Source: Sphingomonas oligoaromativorans (GTDB lineage: Bacteria; Pseudomonadota; Alphaproteobacteria; Sphingomonadales; Sphingomonadaceae). From it: a DNA stretch of 64,000 nt. The DNA lies in NCBI RefSeq assembly GCF_011762195.1, contig NZ_JAASQK010000004.1, positions 186,001 to 250,000 on the forward strand, written 5' to 3'. The position numbers and the translations under genes were made by a program. Under the pieces are notes generated by a model. It did no database searches and was not told the DNA's origin. It worked only from the letters and a program-made list of their open reading frames with translations. The first letter of the stretch is position 1. Each line of letters opens with the position of its first letter. Of this stretch, positions 35,830 to 49,287 are shown one piece after another.

Positions 35830-38800
35830 GCGGCCGCATCTCGCCGCTGAAGCCGCTGGAAGGCGCGCAGGCCGAAGCCTCGCACCCCGAGCGGCTGGTC
35901 TGGCTGTCGGCCTCCGCGGGGACGGGCAAGACGCACGTCCTGACCGCGCGCGTGATCCGCCTGCTGCTGGCGGGGAACGATCCGGCGTCGATCCTCTGCC
36001 TCACCTTCACCAAGGCGGGCGCGGCCGAGATGGCGGACCGCATCCATGCCCGCCTCGCGAGCTGGGTGCGGATGAAGCCCAACCATCTGAGCCACGAGCT
36101 GTTCGCGCTGGGCGAGAGGCATGACGACGAGGCGGTCGGGAATGCCCGCACGCTGTTCGCCCGCGTGCTCGATGCGACGGGCGGGGGCCTGCGCATCCAG
36201 ACGATCCATGCCTTCTGCCAGACGCTGCTGGCGGGCTTCCCGTCCGAGGCGGGGTTGGTGCCCGGCTTCCGTCCGCTGGAGGATCGCGAGGAGCAGGCGC
36301 TGGGCTATGCGACGCTCGCCGAGATGCTGACATCGGCCGAGCGGGGCGGCGATCTCGGGCTGGTCCGCGACGTGCAGACGCTGAGCCGCCGGCTGGGCGA
36401 GCAGGGCGCCGAGGGCTTCCTCCGCCAATGCGCCCGCGCGCCGGACGCGATGGAGGCGCTGGGCGTCGGCATCGAGGCGAAGCTTCGCCGCGCGATGGAC
36501 GTGCCGGATGGCGATATCGAGCGCGCCATTGCCGAAGCCTGTGCCGACGATCGCTTCGATCTCCGCACGCTGCAACGGGTCGCGGCCGCCAACGCGAGCT
36601 GGGCGACGGCGCGAGGGCTGGACCGGGCGGACGCGATCGCCCGCTGGCTCGCCGGATCGGTGGAGGCGCGCGCGGAGGGGCTTCAGGCGCTCCATGAGGT
36701 CTGGGCGACCAAGGCGGGCGAGCCGCGCTCCTTCGCCAAGGGACAGGCGCCGCAGGACGATGGCTATGCCGAGGACGCGATGCGTCTCCATGGCCTGTGC
36801 GGCGATCTGCTCGCGCTGCGGGTGAAGGCGGCCTATGCGGCGGTGCTGGCGGCCGGCTTACGCGCGGGGCAGGCCTATGCGCGGGCCTATGCGCAGGCGA
36901 AACGCGCGGCGGGCGCGGTCGATTTCGACGATCTGATCCGCACCACCGTCCGCCTGCTCAATGCCGAGGGCATGGGCGAGTGGGTCCGCTACAAGCTCGA
37001 TCAGCGCACGGATCATATCCTCGTCGACGAGGCGCAGGATACCAATGCGCACCAATGGTCGATCGTGGCGGCGCTCGCGAGCGAGTTCTTCGCTCACGAA
37101 CGCGAGCCGGCCGAGGCGATCAGGACCATCTTCACCGTCGGCGATTTCAAGCAGGCGATCTTCGGCTTTCAGGGCACCGATCCGCTGGCGTTCGAGGCCG
37201 CTGCGCAGGCATTTTCCTATCGCGCGACGGTGGGCGATCGCGCGATCCAGCGCCTCTCGCTCGACCGTTCCTTCCGCTCGACGCCGCCGGTGCTGGCGGT
37301 GGTGGACAAGATGATCGCGCATCTCGGCGCGGGCGCGCTGGGCCTCGTCGACGACGTGCCCCCGCACGAGGCGGCGAAGACGGGCGCGGGGCGCGTGATG
37401 CTCTGGCCTCCCGTCTCGGCCGAGCAGGCCGAGGATGTCGCGACCGGGGAGGAAGGCTGGCTCGACGATGCCACCCGCCTCTTCGCGGACCGGCTCGCGC
37501 GGCAGGTGAAGGCGTGGATCGACGCCGCCCCCTGGATCGGCACGCGCGGGCGGACGCTGCGCCCCGAGGATGTGATGATCCTCGTCCGCAAGCGCGGCGA
37601 TCTCGCCTCGCTGATCGTCGCCCGGCTGCACGCGCATGGCGTGCCGGTGGCGGGCGTGGACCGGCTCCGCCTCGACGCGCCGCTGGCGGTGCGTGATCTG
37701 CTCGCCGCCGCCCGCTTCGCGCTCCAGTCGAGCGACGATCTGACGCTGGCCTCGCTGCTCGTCTCGCCGCTGTTCGGGATGTCGCAGCAGGAGATTTACG
37801 GGCTCTGCCATGGCCGCAAGGGCTCGCTATGGTCCAACCTGCCCGAAGGCGAGGCGCGGCAAGGGTTGAACACCATTCTCGGCGCGGCCGACCTCGTGAC
37901 GCCTTACCGCTTCTTCGAGGAAATCCTCTCCGGCCCGCTCGACGGGCGGCGCAAGCTGCTCCGCCGGCTGGGCGAGGAGGCGCGCGATCCGATCGAGGAA
38001 CTGCTCAACGCGGCCCTGCTGTTCGAGGAGAATGGCACGCCGTCGCTCCAGCTCTTCCTCGACTGGTTCGATCGCGGCGAGGTGCAGATCAAGCGCGACC
38101 CCTCCGCGCCGCTCGACGCGGTGCGGGTGATGACGGCGCATGGCTCCAAGGGGTTGCAGGCGCCGCTGGTGGTGCTGGCGGATGCGACCGGCGACCCCGA
38201 TCGCTCGCCCGGCGGCGGGATCGGCTGGTCGGCGGAGGAAGGGGCGCCGCCGGTGCCGGTGGTCCGCCCGCGCAGCCATGAGCGCTTCGCTCCCTTCGAC
38301 GCGCTGATCGACAAGCAGGAAGAGCGCGAGCTGGAGGAGCATTGGCGCCTTCTCTACGTCGCCGCGACGCGGGCCGAGGAATGGCTCGCGGTGGGCGGCG
38401 CGCTGGGGCCGATCAGCAAGGGCGTGGTGCCCGCGCGGAGCTGGTACGCCGCCATGGCCGCCGCGCTGGAGGGGCTGGAGACGAGCGCGGTCGACGATCC
38501 GATCTGGGGCGAGACCCGCATCCATACGGGCGGGGAGGCGGAACGCTCCGCCCCGCGCGAGCCGCGTGCGGTGGCGGCGGAATCGCCTCCGCCCGCATGG
38601 CTGCGCGCGCCCGCGCCCGAAGAGGCTCGCCCGCCGCGCCCGCTGGCGCCGTCCGCGATCGGCAACGACACCGTCGCCAACCCGCCGCCCAACCCCGCGA
38701 TGCGCGCGGCGGCCGAGCGTGGGCGCTGGCTCCATGCGCTGTTCGAGCGGCTGCCCGCGCTTCCGCCGGAACGCCGCGAGGCGGCGGGGGAGCAGTGGCT

Positions 38801-39239
38801 GGAGCATTCCGCCGGGGTCGCCGACGCGGCGCTTCGGGCCGGGCTGGTGGCGGACGTCTGCAAGACCATCGCCGATCCGCGCTTCGCCGCGATCTTCTCT
38901 CCGCACGCGCTGGCGGAGGCGCCGATCGCCGCCGTCGTGGAAGGGCAGGTGGTGGCCGGCACGGTCGATCGCCTGCTGGTGACCGACGACATCGTGACCA
39001 TCGTCGATTTCAAGACCGGGCGGCGCGTGCCGTCGGGCCTCGCCGCGGTGCCCGAGCATCATCTCGATCAGATGGGCGCCTATGCGGCCGCGCTGGCGGC
39101 GATCTTCCCCGGCCGTGCGATCGAGGCGGCCCTGCTCTACACGGCGGGGCCGACGCTGATCCCGCTCGCCCCCGAAATATTGGCGGCGCACAAGCCGCGC
39201 TTGGCGCTTGCGGAGCAAAGTTTGGCACCCACCGGTTGA
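35826..39239 (+). CDS. addA: double-strand break repair helicase AddA
   Basis: Motor and second nuclease subunit of AddAB, 1137 residues. The UvrD/Rep-type helicase is intact: Walker [17 protein letters not shown] (about 28-43), [17 protein letters not shown] (motif Ia), [14 protein letters not shown] (Walker B), [16 protein letters not shown] (motif III) and [19 protein letters not shown] (motif V region). The C-terminal nuclease shows [25 protein letters not shown]. It ends the coupled divL operon; trxA starts 55 bases further on and may be co-transcribed. Confidence 0.94.
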   Translation: MSGRISPLKPLEGAQAEASHPERLVWLSASAGTGKTHVLTARVIRLLLAGNDPASILCLTFTKAGAAEMADRIHARLASWVRMKPNHLSHELFALGERHDDEAVGNARTLFARVLDATGGGLRIQTIHAFCQTLLAGFPSEAGLVPGFRPLEDREEQALGYATLAEMLTSAERGGDLGLVRDVQTLSRRLGEQGAEGFLRQCARAPDAMEALGVGIEAKLRRAMDVPDGDIERAIAEACADDRFDLRTLQRVAAANASWATARGLDRADAIARWLAGSVEARAEGLQALHEVWATKAGEPRSFAKGQAPQDDGYAEDAMRLHGLCGDLLALRVKAAYAAVLAAGLRAGQAYARAYAQAKRAAGAVDFDDLIRTTVRLLNAEGMGEWVRYKLDQRTDHILVDEAQDTNAHQWSIVAALASEFFAHEREPAEAIRTIFTVGDFKQAIFGFQGTDPLAFEAAAQAFSYRATVGDRAIQRLSLDRSFRSTPPVLAVVDKMIAHLGAGALGLVDDVPPHEAAKTGAGRVMLWPPVSAEQAEDVATGEEGWLDDATRLFADRLARQVKAWIDAAPWIGTRGRTLRPEDVMILVRKRGDLASLIVARLHAHGVPVAGVDRLRLDAPLAVRDLLAAARFALQSSDDLTLASLLVSPLFGMSQQEIYGLCHGRKGSLWSNLPEGEARQGLNTILGAADLVTPYRFFEEILSGPLDGRRKLLRRLGEEARDPIEELLNAALLFEENGTPSLQLFLDWFDRGEVQIKRDPSAPLDAVRVMTAHGSKGLQAPLVVLADATGDPDRSPGGGIGWSAEEGAPPVPVVRPRSHERFAPFDALIDKQEERELEEHWRLLYVAATRAEEWLAVGGALGPISKGVVPARSWYAAMAAALEGLETSAVDDPIWGETRIHTGGEAERSAPREPRAVAAESPPPAWLRAPAPEEARPPRPLAPSAIGNDTVANPPPNPAMRAAAERGRWLHALFERLPALPPERREAAGEQWLEHSAGVADAALRAGLVADVCKTIADPRFAAIFSPHALAEAPIAAVVEGQVVAGTVDRLLVTDDIVTIVDFKTGRRVPSGLAAVPEHHLDQMGAYAAALAAIFPGRAIEAALLYTAGPTLIPLAPEILAAHKPRLALAEQSLAPTG

Positions 39240-39294
39240 GGCCGGGCACCGACGCGCCTACATCCGTTGCCAAAGTGAACCGGAGTATCGCCCC

Positions 39295-39615
39295 ATGGCT
39301 ACCAAGACTGTCACCGATCAGAGCTTCGCAACCGACGTGCTGGCCGCCGATGGCCCCGTGCTCGTCGATTTCTGGGCCGAGTGGTGTGGCCCCTGCAAGA
39401 TGATCGGACCGGCGCTCGAAGAGCTGTCGGAGGAACTGGGCGAGAAGGTGACGATCGCCAAGCTGAACATCGACGACAATCCCGACGCGCCGGGTCGCTA
39501 CGGCGTGCGCGGCATCCCGACGATGATCCTCTTCAAGGGCGGCGCGCCTGCGGCCACGCAGGTCGGCGCCGCGCCGAAGAGCCGCCTCAAGGCCTTCATC
39601 GAAGAGTCGCTCTGA
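39295..39615 (+). CDS. trxA: thioredoxin
   Basis: A 106-residue thioredoxin with the active site [11 protein letters not shown] (Cys31, Cys34), the cis-proline loop [12 protein letters not shown], and no signal peptide, so it is the general cytoplasmic reductant. It should reduce, among others, the Prx5-type peroxiredoxin encoded at 19956-20432. Placement after addA is common in alphaproteobacteria. Start at 39295 gives the canonical [12 protein letters not shown]-terminus. Confidence 0.95.
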   Translation: MATKTVTDQSFATDVLAADGPVLVDFWAEWCGPCKMIGPALEELSEELGEKVTIAKLNIDDNPDAPGRYGVRGIPTMILFKGGAPAATQVGAAPKSRLKAFIEESL

Positions 39616-39637
39616 TCTGGGCGGCTGGGCTCAGGGC

Positions 39638-40432
39638 TCAGCCGAACAGACGCTCCGCCGCTTCGTCCCACAGCCGGGGCGAGGCGGCCGCGAGCAGGCC
39701 GGGCCGGTCCTCGCCCAGCCGATAGGGCTTGCCGTCGATCCGCGCGATCCGGCCGCCCGCTTCCTCCAGGAACAGCGCGCCCGGCGCATGATCCCACGGC
39801 ATCGCCCGCCAGAACAGCGCGAGGTCGTTGGTGCCGAGCACGAGGCGCGGATATTGCTCGCCCGCGCAGTGCGGGATGTCGGCGATGGCGATATGCCCCT
39901 CCGAGCGCGCCATCACGCTCGCGCGGACATCGTCCGGCAGATAACGCGTGGCGAGCGCGCCGATGGGGCGCGCGCCGCCCGTCGCCCGCGCGGTGACGCG
40001 CTGGCCGTCGATAGAGGCGCCGCCGCCAAGCACGGCATGGCACATCCGCCCACCGACCGGATCGAGTATCCAGCCCGCCTGCACGACGCCGCCCTCCGCC
40101 AGCGCCACCATCATTGCGAAGGGCGTGCGGCCCGCCGCGAAGTTGCCGGTGCCGTCGAGCGGATCGACGATCCAGGCGGTGCCCTCGGTCGCGCGGAGGA
40201 TCAGCGAGGCGTCTGCCGCCACGCCCTCCTCGCCGACGACATGGCTGCCGGGCAGGAGCGCGGTCAGCCCTTCGATCAGCCGGGCCTCGGATTCCTTGTC
40301 GGCGATGGTGACATAGTCGTCGGGCGCCTTCTCCTCGATCTGCCCGGCTTCGAGCTTCTGGAAATGCGCCATCAGCACGTCGCGGCCGATCCGCCGCATG
40401 AGCTGGTCGACGCCGGCATGGAGCGCGTGCAT
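39638..40432 (-). CDS. inositol monophosphatase family protein
   Basis: Mg-dependent sugar phosphatase of 264 residues. Metal ligands lie in VVGEEGV and WIVDPLDGTGNFAAGRTPF, and the second family signature is AMPWDHAPGALFLEEAGGRI. The family covers inositol monophosphatase, histidinol phosphatase HisN and 3'(2'),5'-bisphosphate nucleotidase; next to argJ a histidinol phosphatase is conceivable but not shown. The start at 40432 (MHALHAGVDQLMRRIG) leaves 5 bases after the argJ stop, consistent with an operon. In-frame upstream codons run into argJ. Confidence 0.88.
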   Translation of the reverse strand: MHALHAGVDQLMRRIGRDVLMAHFQKLEAGQIEEKAPDDYVTIADKESEARLIEGLTALLPGSHVVGEEGVAADASLILRATEGTAWIVDPLDGTGNFAAGRTPFAMMVALAEGGVVQAGWILDPVGGRMCHAVLGGGASIDGQRVTARATGGARPIGALATRYLPDDVRASVMARSEGHIAIADIPHCAGEQYPRLVLGTNDLALFWRAMPWDHAPGALFLEEAGGRIARIDGKPYRLGEDRPGLLAAASPRLWDEAAERLFG

Positions 40433-40437
40433 CGGCC

Positions 40438-41664
40438 TCAGCTCCGATAATCGGCGTTGATCGAGATGTAGCCGTGGGTGAGGTCGCACGTCCAAACCGT
40501 CGCGCGGCCCTCGCCGAGGCCGATGTCCACGCCGATGCGGACATCCTGCCCCTTGAGGTGCGCTGCGACGGGCGCTTCGTCATAGCCCTCGGCCGCGAGG
40601 CCGCCCGTCGCCACCTGCGTGTCGCCGAAGCGGATCGAGAGGCGGTCGCGCTCGGCCGGCTCGCCCGCCTTGCCGACGGCCATGACGATGCGGCCCCAGT
40701 TCGCGTCCTCGCCGGCGATGGCGGTCTTCACCAGCGGCGAGTTGGCGATGGAAAGCGCGATGGTGCGCGCGCTCTCGTCGGAGGTGGCGCCTTCCACCGC
40801 GATCTCGATGAACTTGGACGCCCCCTCGCCATCGCGCACGACGAGCTGGGCGAGCTGGAGGCACACATTCTGAAGCGCCGCCGCGAAGGCGTCCGCACCC
40901 GCATCGTCGAACGAGCCGAGGGGGGCGTTGCCCGCCTTGCCCGTCGCGAAGGCCAGCACCGTGTCCGAGGTCGAGGTGTCGCCGTCCACCGTGATGCAGG
41001 AGAAGCTGCGGCCGTTGGCGGCGGACAGGATCTGCTGGAGGAAGGCGGGCTCTACGGCGGCGTCGGTGAAGAGGAAGCCGAGCATCGTCGCCATGTCCGG
41101 CGCGATCATGCCCGAGCCCTTGATGACGCCCGCGATGGTGACGGTGCGGCCGTCCACGATCGCGGTGGCCATCGCGCCCTTGGGGAAGGTGTCCGTGGTC
41201 GAGATCGCGGCGGCGACCTTCTCCCAGTTGGCCTCGGGCGCGGCCAGCGCGAGGTCCACGCCGCCCTCGGCGGTGGGGATGGGGAGCGGCACGCCGATCA
41301 CGCCGGTCGACGAGACGAACACGTCGGAGGGCTGGCAGCCGGCCGCCGTCGCCACCCGCGCGGTGATCGCCTCGACCGCGGCGCGGCCCTTGGCGCCGGT
41401 GAAGGCGTTGGAATTGCCCGCGTTCACCACCAGCGCCCGCGCCCGGCCGAGCGGCAGCGCCGAACGGCACCACTCCACCTCCGGCGAGGGGCATTTGGAC
41501 TGGGTGGTGACGCCCGCGACAGTCGTGTCCTCGTCGAACAGCGCCAGCGTCATGTCGTCGCGATCCCAAGCCTTGTAGCCCGCGCGCACGGTCGCGAGGC
41601 GGACGCCCGCGATCGGGGGGATGGCGGGGAAGGGCGTGGCGAGCGGGGACATCATATCGGCCAT
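40438..41664 (-). CDS. argJ: bifunctional ornithine acetyltransferase / N-acetylglutamate synthase ArgJ
   Basis: Recycles the acetyl group from N-acetylornithine to glutamate in arginine synthesis. 408 residues. The autocleavage site that yields alpha and beta chains is KGSGMIAPDMATMLGF, with Thr193 as the new N-terminal nucleophile. NAGNSNAFTGAKG and the C-terminal DLTHGYISINADYRS are diagnostic. The start at 41664 is better than an upstream ATG because MADMMSPLATPFP aligns with family N-termini. The window also encodes arginine breakdown (astA, astB), so arginine is both made and used. Confidence 0.95.
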   Translation of the reverse strand: MADMMSPLATPFPAIPPIAGVRLATVRAGYKAWDRDDMTLALFDEDTTVAGVTTQSKCPSPEVEWCRSALPLGRARALVVNAGNSNAFTGAKGRAAVEAITARVATAAGCQPSDVFVSSTGVIGVPLPIPTAEGGVDLALAAPEANWEKVAAAISTTDTFPKGAMATAIVDGRTVTIAGVIKGSGMIAPDMATMLGFLFTDAAVEPAFLQQILSAANGRSFSCITVDGDTSTSDTVLAFATGKAGNAPLGSFDDAGADAFAAALQNVCLQLAQLVVRDGEGASKFIEIAVEGATSDESARTIALSIANSPLVKTAIAGEDANWGRIVMAVGKAGEPAERDRLSIRFGDTQVATGGLAAEGYDEAPVAAHLKGQDVRIGVDIGLGEGRATVWTCDLTHGYISINADYRS

Positions 41665-41731
41665 GGGTGCATTCTCCAGCGTCGCCGCCGCGCTACAGGC
41701 CGATGGGGAGGGGATCAACCTCCGCTGATGT

Positions 41732-41770
41732 CTCTTCGTCGCCCCGGATCAAGCTTGGCACGACGAAGAG
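41732..41770. repeat. palindromic repeat, hairpin-forming
   Basis: Perfect 10-base arms CTCTTCGTCG / CGACGAAGAG with a 19-base centre containing CCCCGGATCAAG. The centre resembles CCCGGATCAAGTCCGGG seen at 62430-62446, so this looks like a diverged copy of the same dispersed element. It lies upstream of argJ and may act in its leader. Confidence 0.6.
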
Positions 41771-42148
41771 GCTGTTGGATTTGCGGACGCGGTTCTCCCG
41801 CGGGATCGTCAAGGGAAGGATAGCGGCCGGCGCGTCTTGTTGCGCGCACCCGGTTTGCAGGCGGGGCCTGCCTGGCGTCTGTGACGCCGGTTTGGCGGAC
41901 CCTCACGAGGCCTGTCCCCTGATGCAACGGACAGGCGAGCGAGGGCTGGCCGTGGATGATGGAGCGAAGCTTCGGCTTTCCCGGATGACTTCGCGCCGGC
42001 CGCCCGGGGGTTCAACCCGGACCTTGCCTCACCGCGCAATGGCCAGGAGCGCGGGGAAGCGAGAAGGCGTATAACCCATATGGTTCAAAATGTCAAGATC
42101 GCCGTGTGATGGGGCACATCGATAGGCTTTTCCTGCCCCCCACCCGAA

Positions 42149-42177
42149 TTGACACCCCTATCCACGCTCCCTAGATC
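42149..42177 (+). promoter_or_regulatory. probable sigma-70 promoter of secA
   Basis: TTGACA (42149-42154), a 17-base spacer and TAGATC (42172-42177). The -35 is perfect and the -10 weak. A start near 42184 would give a leader of about 70 bases before the secA ATG. Confidence 0.55.
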
Positions 42178-42255
42178 AACCGCCTACTCGCGCGGGGGGT
42201 CGCGGGGCGTCTAGGCGTGCCCGCATCCGCCGTCCCATTTCGATTAGGAACGCTC

Positions 42256-45000
<2,745 letters not shown>

Positions 45001-45008
45001 GCCTGGAA

Positions 45009-45044
45009 AAAGGCGCCGCCTCTCGCGCATGAGGGGCGGCGCTT
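45009..45044. terminator. bidirectional terminator after secA
   Basis: GCGCCGCC (45013-45020) pairs with GGCGGCGC (45035-45042) over a 14-base loop, with AAAAA on the left and TT on the right. It lies between the convergent stops of secA and the isochorismatase-like gene. Confidence 0.75.
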
Positions 45045-45057
45045 CCGGGCGTGGGGC

Positions 45058-45624
45058 TCAGTCCAGGCCGATCGCCCCGGCCGTCGTGACGCGGGCGATG
45101 CGGGGCAGGATCTTCTCGATCGACATGGCGTGCAGCTCCGCGCTGGACGAGGCGCAGGCATCCTCCACGATCACAAGGTCATAGCCCAGTTCCCAGGCGG
45201 AGCGGGCGGTCGATTCGACGCCGAAATTGGTGGCGATGCCGCCGAGCACGATCGTCTGGATGCTGCGCCGGCGGAGCTGGAGGTCCAGCTCCGTGCCGGT
45301 GAAGGCGCCCCAATGGCGCTTCATGACGACGAGATCGCCGTCGCGCCGCACGCCATCGACGAAGGCGGACCAGTTCTCCGGCAGGCCGCCTTCGGGCGCG
45401 GCCATCGGCTGATCGACCTTCTGGCTCGGGCGGTCGGCGAAATCGGGTGCCCAGCCGACGTGCACCAGGACCACCGGCGCCCCCGCCGCGCGGAAGCGAT
45501 CGGCGAGGGTGATGGATGTCGCCACCACGTCGGCGCCGCTGCGCGGGGCGAGGTTCATCGGCACGATGCCCTGCTGGAGATCGATAAGGACGAGCGCGGT
45601 CGTGCGGGGATCGAGGCGCGACAT
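45058..45624 (-). CDS. isochorismatase-like hydrolase lacking the catalytic Cys
   Basis: A 188-residue protein of the isochorismatase/cysteine hydrolase fold. Asp15 (LVLIDLQQG) and Lys102 (VVMKRHWGAF) of the usual triad are present. The third position is Gly135 (GIATNFGVESTARSA) instead of the nucleophilic Cys of nicotinamidases. This Gly form is also known in true isochorismatases and in YecD-like proteins, which do not use a thiol intermediate. The gene diverges from the 5-oxoproline module with 99 bases between starts, so the two may share a control region. Substrate unknown. Confidence 0.87.
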   Translation of the reverse strand: MSRLDPRTTALVLIDLQQGIVPMNLAPRSGADVVATSITLADRFRAAGAPVVLVHVGWAPDFADRPSQKVDQPMAAPEGGLPENWSAFVDGVRRDGDLVVMKRHWGAFTGTELDLQLRRRSIQTIVLGGIATNFGVESTARSAWELGYDLVIVEDACASSSAELHAMSIEKILPRIARVTTAGAIGLD

Positions 45625-45723
45625 GGAAAAGCTCCGTTCGACAAGGGGTTCGGCCGTCCTAATGCGCTTGCCGTCGCCACGCCAGATTGACGGGGGCGGG
45701 CCTCGCGTTCCAAGAAGGCGGGG

Positions 45724-48700
45724 ATGGAATGGCGTTTCTGGATCGATCGCGGCGGAACTTTCACCGATATCGTCGCGCGGGCACCCGACGGCGGCATAAG
45801 AACCGCCAAACTCCTCTCCGAAAATCCCGACCGCTATGAGGACGCGGCGGTGGAGGGCATCCGTCGCCTCACCGGGATCGCGGATGGGCCACTGCCGCCG
45901 CTCGACGTGCGGATCGGCACGACGGTTGCCACAAACGCCCTGCTGGAGCGGAAGGGTGAGCCGGTTTTATTGACGATTACCCGTGGCTTCGGCGATGCCC
46001 TTACCATCGGCTATCAGGAGCGGCCGGACCTTTTCGCGCTCGATATCCGGCTTCCCGGGCCACTCCACGCCGATGTCGTGGAGATCGACGAGCGGGTGAC
46101 GGCGGAGGGCGAGGTGCTCCGCCCCCTCGACGCGGAGGCCGCCCGCCGCGATCTGCAAGCCGCGTTCGACCGAGGCCTTCGCGCCATCGCGATCGTGCTG
46201 GTGCATGGCTATCGCCACACGGCGCATGAGGCTGCGCTAGCCGGGATCGCGCGGGAGATCGGCTTCACCCAGATTTCGGTCAGCCATGAGGTCGGCCCGC
46301 TCATCAAGCTGATCGGGCGCGGCGATACCACGGTGGTGGACGCCTATCTCTCGCCCGTGATCGGCGCCTATGTCGAGCGCTTCTCGGGGGCATTGGGCGA
46401 AGGGCAGGCGCCGCTCTTCATGCAGTCCAACGGCGGGCTGATCGAGGGCGCGGCGCTGCGCGGCAAGGACGCGATCCTGTCCGGCCCGGCCGGCGGCATT
46501 GTCGGGATGGCGCGCACCGCGAGCGCGGCGGGCTTCGAACGGGTGATCGGCTTCGACATGGGCGGCACCTCGACCGACGTGTCGCATTATGCCGGCGACT
46601 ATGAGCGCGACACCGAGACGGTGGTGGCGGGCGCGCGCATCCGGGCGCCGATGATGCGCATCCACACGGTCGCGGCCGGGGGCGGATCGATCTGCCGGTT
46701 CGAGGGCGGGCGCTTCCGTGTCGGCCCGGAGTCGGCGGGCGCGGTGCCGGGGCCGGCGAGCTATCGGCGGGGCGGGCCTCTGACGGTCACCGACTGCAAC
46801 GTGCTGCTGGGCAAGGTGCAGCCCGATTTCTTCCCGGCCGTCTTCGGTCCCGGCGGGGACCGGCCGCTCGATGCCGATCGGGTGCGGGCGCTGTTCCACG
46901 CGCTGGCCGACGCGGTGGAGACGGAGACCGGCCATCGCCAGTCCCCGCAGGAGATCGCCGAGGGGATGATCGCCATCGCCGTCGCCAACATGGCGCACGC
47001 GATCAAGCGCATCTCGGTGGCGCGGGGCCATGACGTCACGCGGTACACGCTGGTCTGTTTCGGCGGCGCGGGCGGGCAACATGCCTGCCTCGTCGCCGAT
47101 GCGCTCGGCATGGAGCGCGTGATGATCCATTCCTATGCGGGCGTTCTGTCGGCCTATGGCATGGGGCTGGCGGATCGCGCGGTGCTGCGCGAGCGCACCG
47201 TGGCGCTGCCGCTCGATGCGGCGCACGGCGCGGCGATCGCGTCCGAGGCGGAGCGGCTGGGGGCGGAAGCCCGCGCCGCGCTCGACGCGCCTCGGGTGGA
47301 CATCGTCGGGCGGGCGCATATCCGCTATGCGAGCGCGGACAGCCTGATCGAAGTCCCGCTCGGAACGGTCGACGCCATGCGCGCCGCCTTCGAGCAGCGG
47401 CACAGCGCACGCTTCGGTTTCGTCGGCGAGGGCGCGCTGGTGCTGGACATGCTCCAGATCGAGGCTGTCGCCCGTTCGGACGAGTCCGTCCATCCCGCGC
47501 CGTCTTCCGGCAAGACCGATCCTCTTCCTCAGGCGAGGGTCGCGGCCTTCATGGGGGGCGAGCCGGTCGCGGCGCCGCTCTATCAGCGCGACGATCTCCC
47601 CGAGGGCTGGTCGACGGCCGGTCCGGCGCTGATCGTCGACGCGGTTTCGACCACGGTGGTGGAGCCCGGCTGGACCGTCTCGGTCGATGGGCAGGGTAAC
47701 CTGATCCTCCACCGCGCGGCCGCCCGATCCGGGACGCAGGGCGGCGGGACGGCGCTCGATCCGGTTCGGCTGGAGATTTTCTCCGGTCTTTTCATGGCGA
47801 TCGCGGAGGAGATGGGGGCGGCGCTTCAACATTCCGCGGCCTCCGTCAACATTCGCGAGCGGCTCGATTTCTCCTGCGCGATCTTCGACGCCGGCGGCTG
47901 CCTGATCGCCAACGCGCCGCATATGCCCGTCCATCTGGGATCGATGGGGGACAGCATCCGGGCGGTGATCGCGCGCCATGGCGACGTGCTGAAGCCCGGC
48001 GACGCCTATGCCCTCAACGCCCCCTATGACGGGGGCACCCACTTGCCGGACATCACCGTCGTCATGCCGGTGTTCGTAGGAGGGGGCGACCGGCCCGACT
48101 ATTTCGTCGCCGCGCGGGGGCATCATGCGGATATCGGCGGGATCAGTCCGGGATCGATGCCGCCGGGCAGCACGTCGGTCGAGCAGGAGGGCGTGATCTT
48201 CGATGCCGTGCGGATCGTCGCCGGCGGGCGCTTCCTCGAAGAGGATGTGCGGGCGCTGCTCGGTTCGGGCGCGTGGCCGGCGCGCAACCCGGACCAGAAC
48301 GTCGCCGATCTCCAGGCCCAGCTCGCCGCCTGCGCGCGGGGCGGCACCGAGCTGCTGCGGATCGCGGGCGAATATGGGAAGGATGTCGTCGATGCCTATA
48401 TGGGCCATGTCCAGTCCCACGCCGAGCAGGCCGTCCGCGCGCTGCTGACGCGCCTGTCCGACGGGCATTTCGCCTATGAGATGGACGACGGGGCCGTGGT
48501 GCGCGTGGCCGTCTCCATCGATCGGGAGGCGCGCTCCGCCCGTGTCGATTTCACCGGCTCCAGCGCGCAACTCCCGAGCAATTTCAATGCGCCACGGTCG
48601 ATCGTTCGTGCGGCGGTGCTGTATGTCTTCCGCACGTTGGTGGACGAGCCGATCCCGATGAACGACGGCTGCCTGCGGCCCGTGGAGATCGTCGTGCCGA

Positions 48701-49287
48701 AAGGATCGATGCTCGATCCGGGGCCGGAGGCGGCCGTGGTCGCCGGGAATGTGGAGACGAGCCAGGTCATCACCGACGCCCTGTTCGGCGCGCTCGGCGC
48801 CTGTGCGGCGGCGCAGGGGACGATGAACAACTTCACCTTCGGCAATGCCCGCGTCCAATATTATGAGACGATCGCGGGGGGCGCGGGCGCGGGGCCGGGG
48901 TTCGACGGCGCGTCCGCCGTGCAGACGCACATGACCAACAGCCGCCTCACCGATCCCGAGGTGCTGGAGACGCGCTTCCCCGTGCTGCTCGACGAATTCC
49001 GCATCCGGCGCGGTTCCGGCGGGGAGGGCGCGCATCAGGGCGGCGATGGCACCGTCCGCGCGATCCGCGCGCGGGAGCCGATGCAGGCGGGCATCCTCGC
49101 CAATCGCCGCCGCGTTGCGCCGTTCGGGCTGGCAGGCGGCGGCATGGGCGCTCCCGGCCTCAACCGGGTCGAGCGCGCGGACGGGCGGATCGAGCCCCTG
49201 CCCGCCACGGCGTCCGTCCAGCTCGATGCGGGGGATCGCTTCGTGATCGAGACGCCGGGCGGCGGCGGCTATGGGGCGGCGCGCTGA
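45724..49287 (+). CDS. 5-oxoprolinase (ATP-hydrolysing), fused HyuA-HyuB type
   Basis: Opens the 5-oxoproline ring to glutamate using ATP. The 1187-residue protein fuses the two halves often split in bacteria. The hydantoinase A-like half begins [18 protein letters not shown] and contains [15 protein letters not shown] and [17 protein letters not shown]. The hydantoinase B-like half begins near residue 675 ([21 protein letters not shown]) and has [17 protein letters not shown] and [18 protein letters not shown], a motif shared with oxoprolinases. Length and fusion match the eukaryote-like enzyme rather than hydantoinase. Its TGATG junction with a DUF969 transporter subunit supports oxoproline as substrate. 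Confidence 0.9.
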   Translation: MEWRFWIDRGGTFTDIVARAPDGGIRTAKLLSENPDRYEDAAVEGIRRLTGIADGPLPPLDVRIGTTVATNALLERKGEPVLLTITRGFGDALTIGYQERPDLFALDIRLPGPLHADVVEIDERVTAEGEVLRPLDAEAARRDLQAAFDRGLRAIAIVLVHGYRHTAHEAALAGIAREIGFTQISVSHEVGPLIKLIGRGDTTVVDAYLSPVIGAYVERFSGALGEGQAPLFMQSNGGLIEGAALRGKDAILSGPAGGIVGMARTASAAGFERVIGFDMGGTSTDVSHYAGDYERDTETVVAGARIRAPMMRIHTVAAGGGSICRFEGGRFRVGPESAGAVPGPASYRRGGPLTVTDCNVLLGKVQPDFFPAVFGPGGDRPLDADRVRALFHALADAVETETGHRQSPQEIAEGMIAIAVANMAHAIKRISVARGHDVTRYTLVCFGGAGGQHACLVADALGMERVMIHSYAGVLSAYGMGLADRAVLRERTVALPLDAAHGAAIASEAERLGAEARAALDAPRVDIVGRAHIRYASADSLIEVPLGTVDAMRAAFEQRHSARFGFVGEGALVLDMLQIEAVARSDESVHPAPSSGKTDPLPQARVAAFMGGEPVAAPLYQRDDLPEGWSTAGPALIVDAVSTTVVEPGWTVSVDGQGNLILHRAAARSGTQGGGTALDPVRLEIFSGLFMAIAEEMGAALQHSAASVNIRERLDFSCAIFDAGGCLIANAPHMPVHLGSMGDSIRAVIARHGDVLKPGDAYALNAPYDGGTHLPDITVVMPVFVGGGDRPDYFVAARGHHADIGGISPGSMPPGSTSVEQEGVIFDAVRIVAGGRFLEEDVRALLGSGAWPARNPDQNVADLQAQLAACARGGTELLRIAGEYGKDVVDAYMGHVQSHAEQAVRALLTRLSDGHFAYEMDDGAVVRVAVSIDREARSARVDFTGSSAQLPSNFNAPRSIVRAAVLYVFRTLVDEPIPMNDGCLRPVEIVVPKGSMLDPGPEAAVVAGNVETSQVITDALFGALGACAAAQGTMNNFTFGNARVQYYETIAGGAGAGPGFDGASAVQTHMTNSRLTDPEVLETRFPVLLDEFRIRRGSGGEGAHQGGDGTVRAIRAREPMQAGILANRRRVAPFGLAGGGMGAPGLNRVERADGRIEPLPATASVQLDAGDRFVIETPGGGGYGAAR

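Larger units (their letters stand above)
41665..42255. other. intergenic region between divergent argJ and secA
   Basis: About 590 bases without a convincing gene. It holds a palindromic repeat (41732-41770), a probable secA promoter (42149-42177) and a CCATATGG palindrome near 42075-42082. A frame open from 41667 to 42074 gives a protein rich in Arg, Ser and Pro with no family features, so I do not call it. The argJ promoter should also lie here but I cannot place it. Confidence 0.6.

Noticed and set aside
41667-42074. Possible small gene upstream of secA
   Set aside because: Composition is unlike a real protein, no ribosome site, and it contains the palindromic repeat.
45058-45624. Isochorismatase-like protein as an inactive pseudoenzyme
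   Set aside because: Gly in place of Cys is normal in isochorismatases and YecD-like proteins; Asp and Lys are kept.
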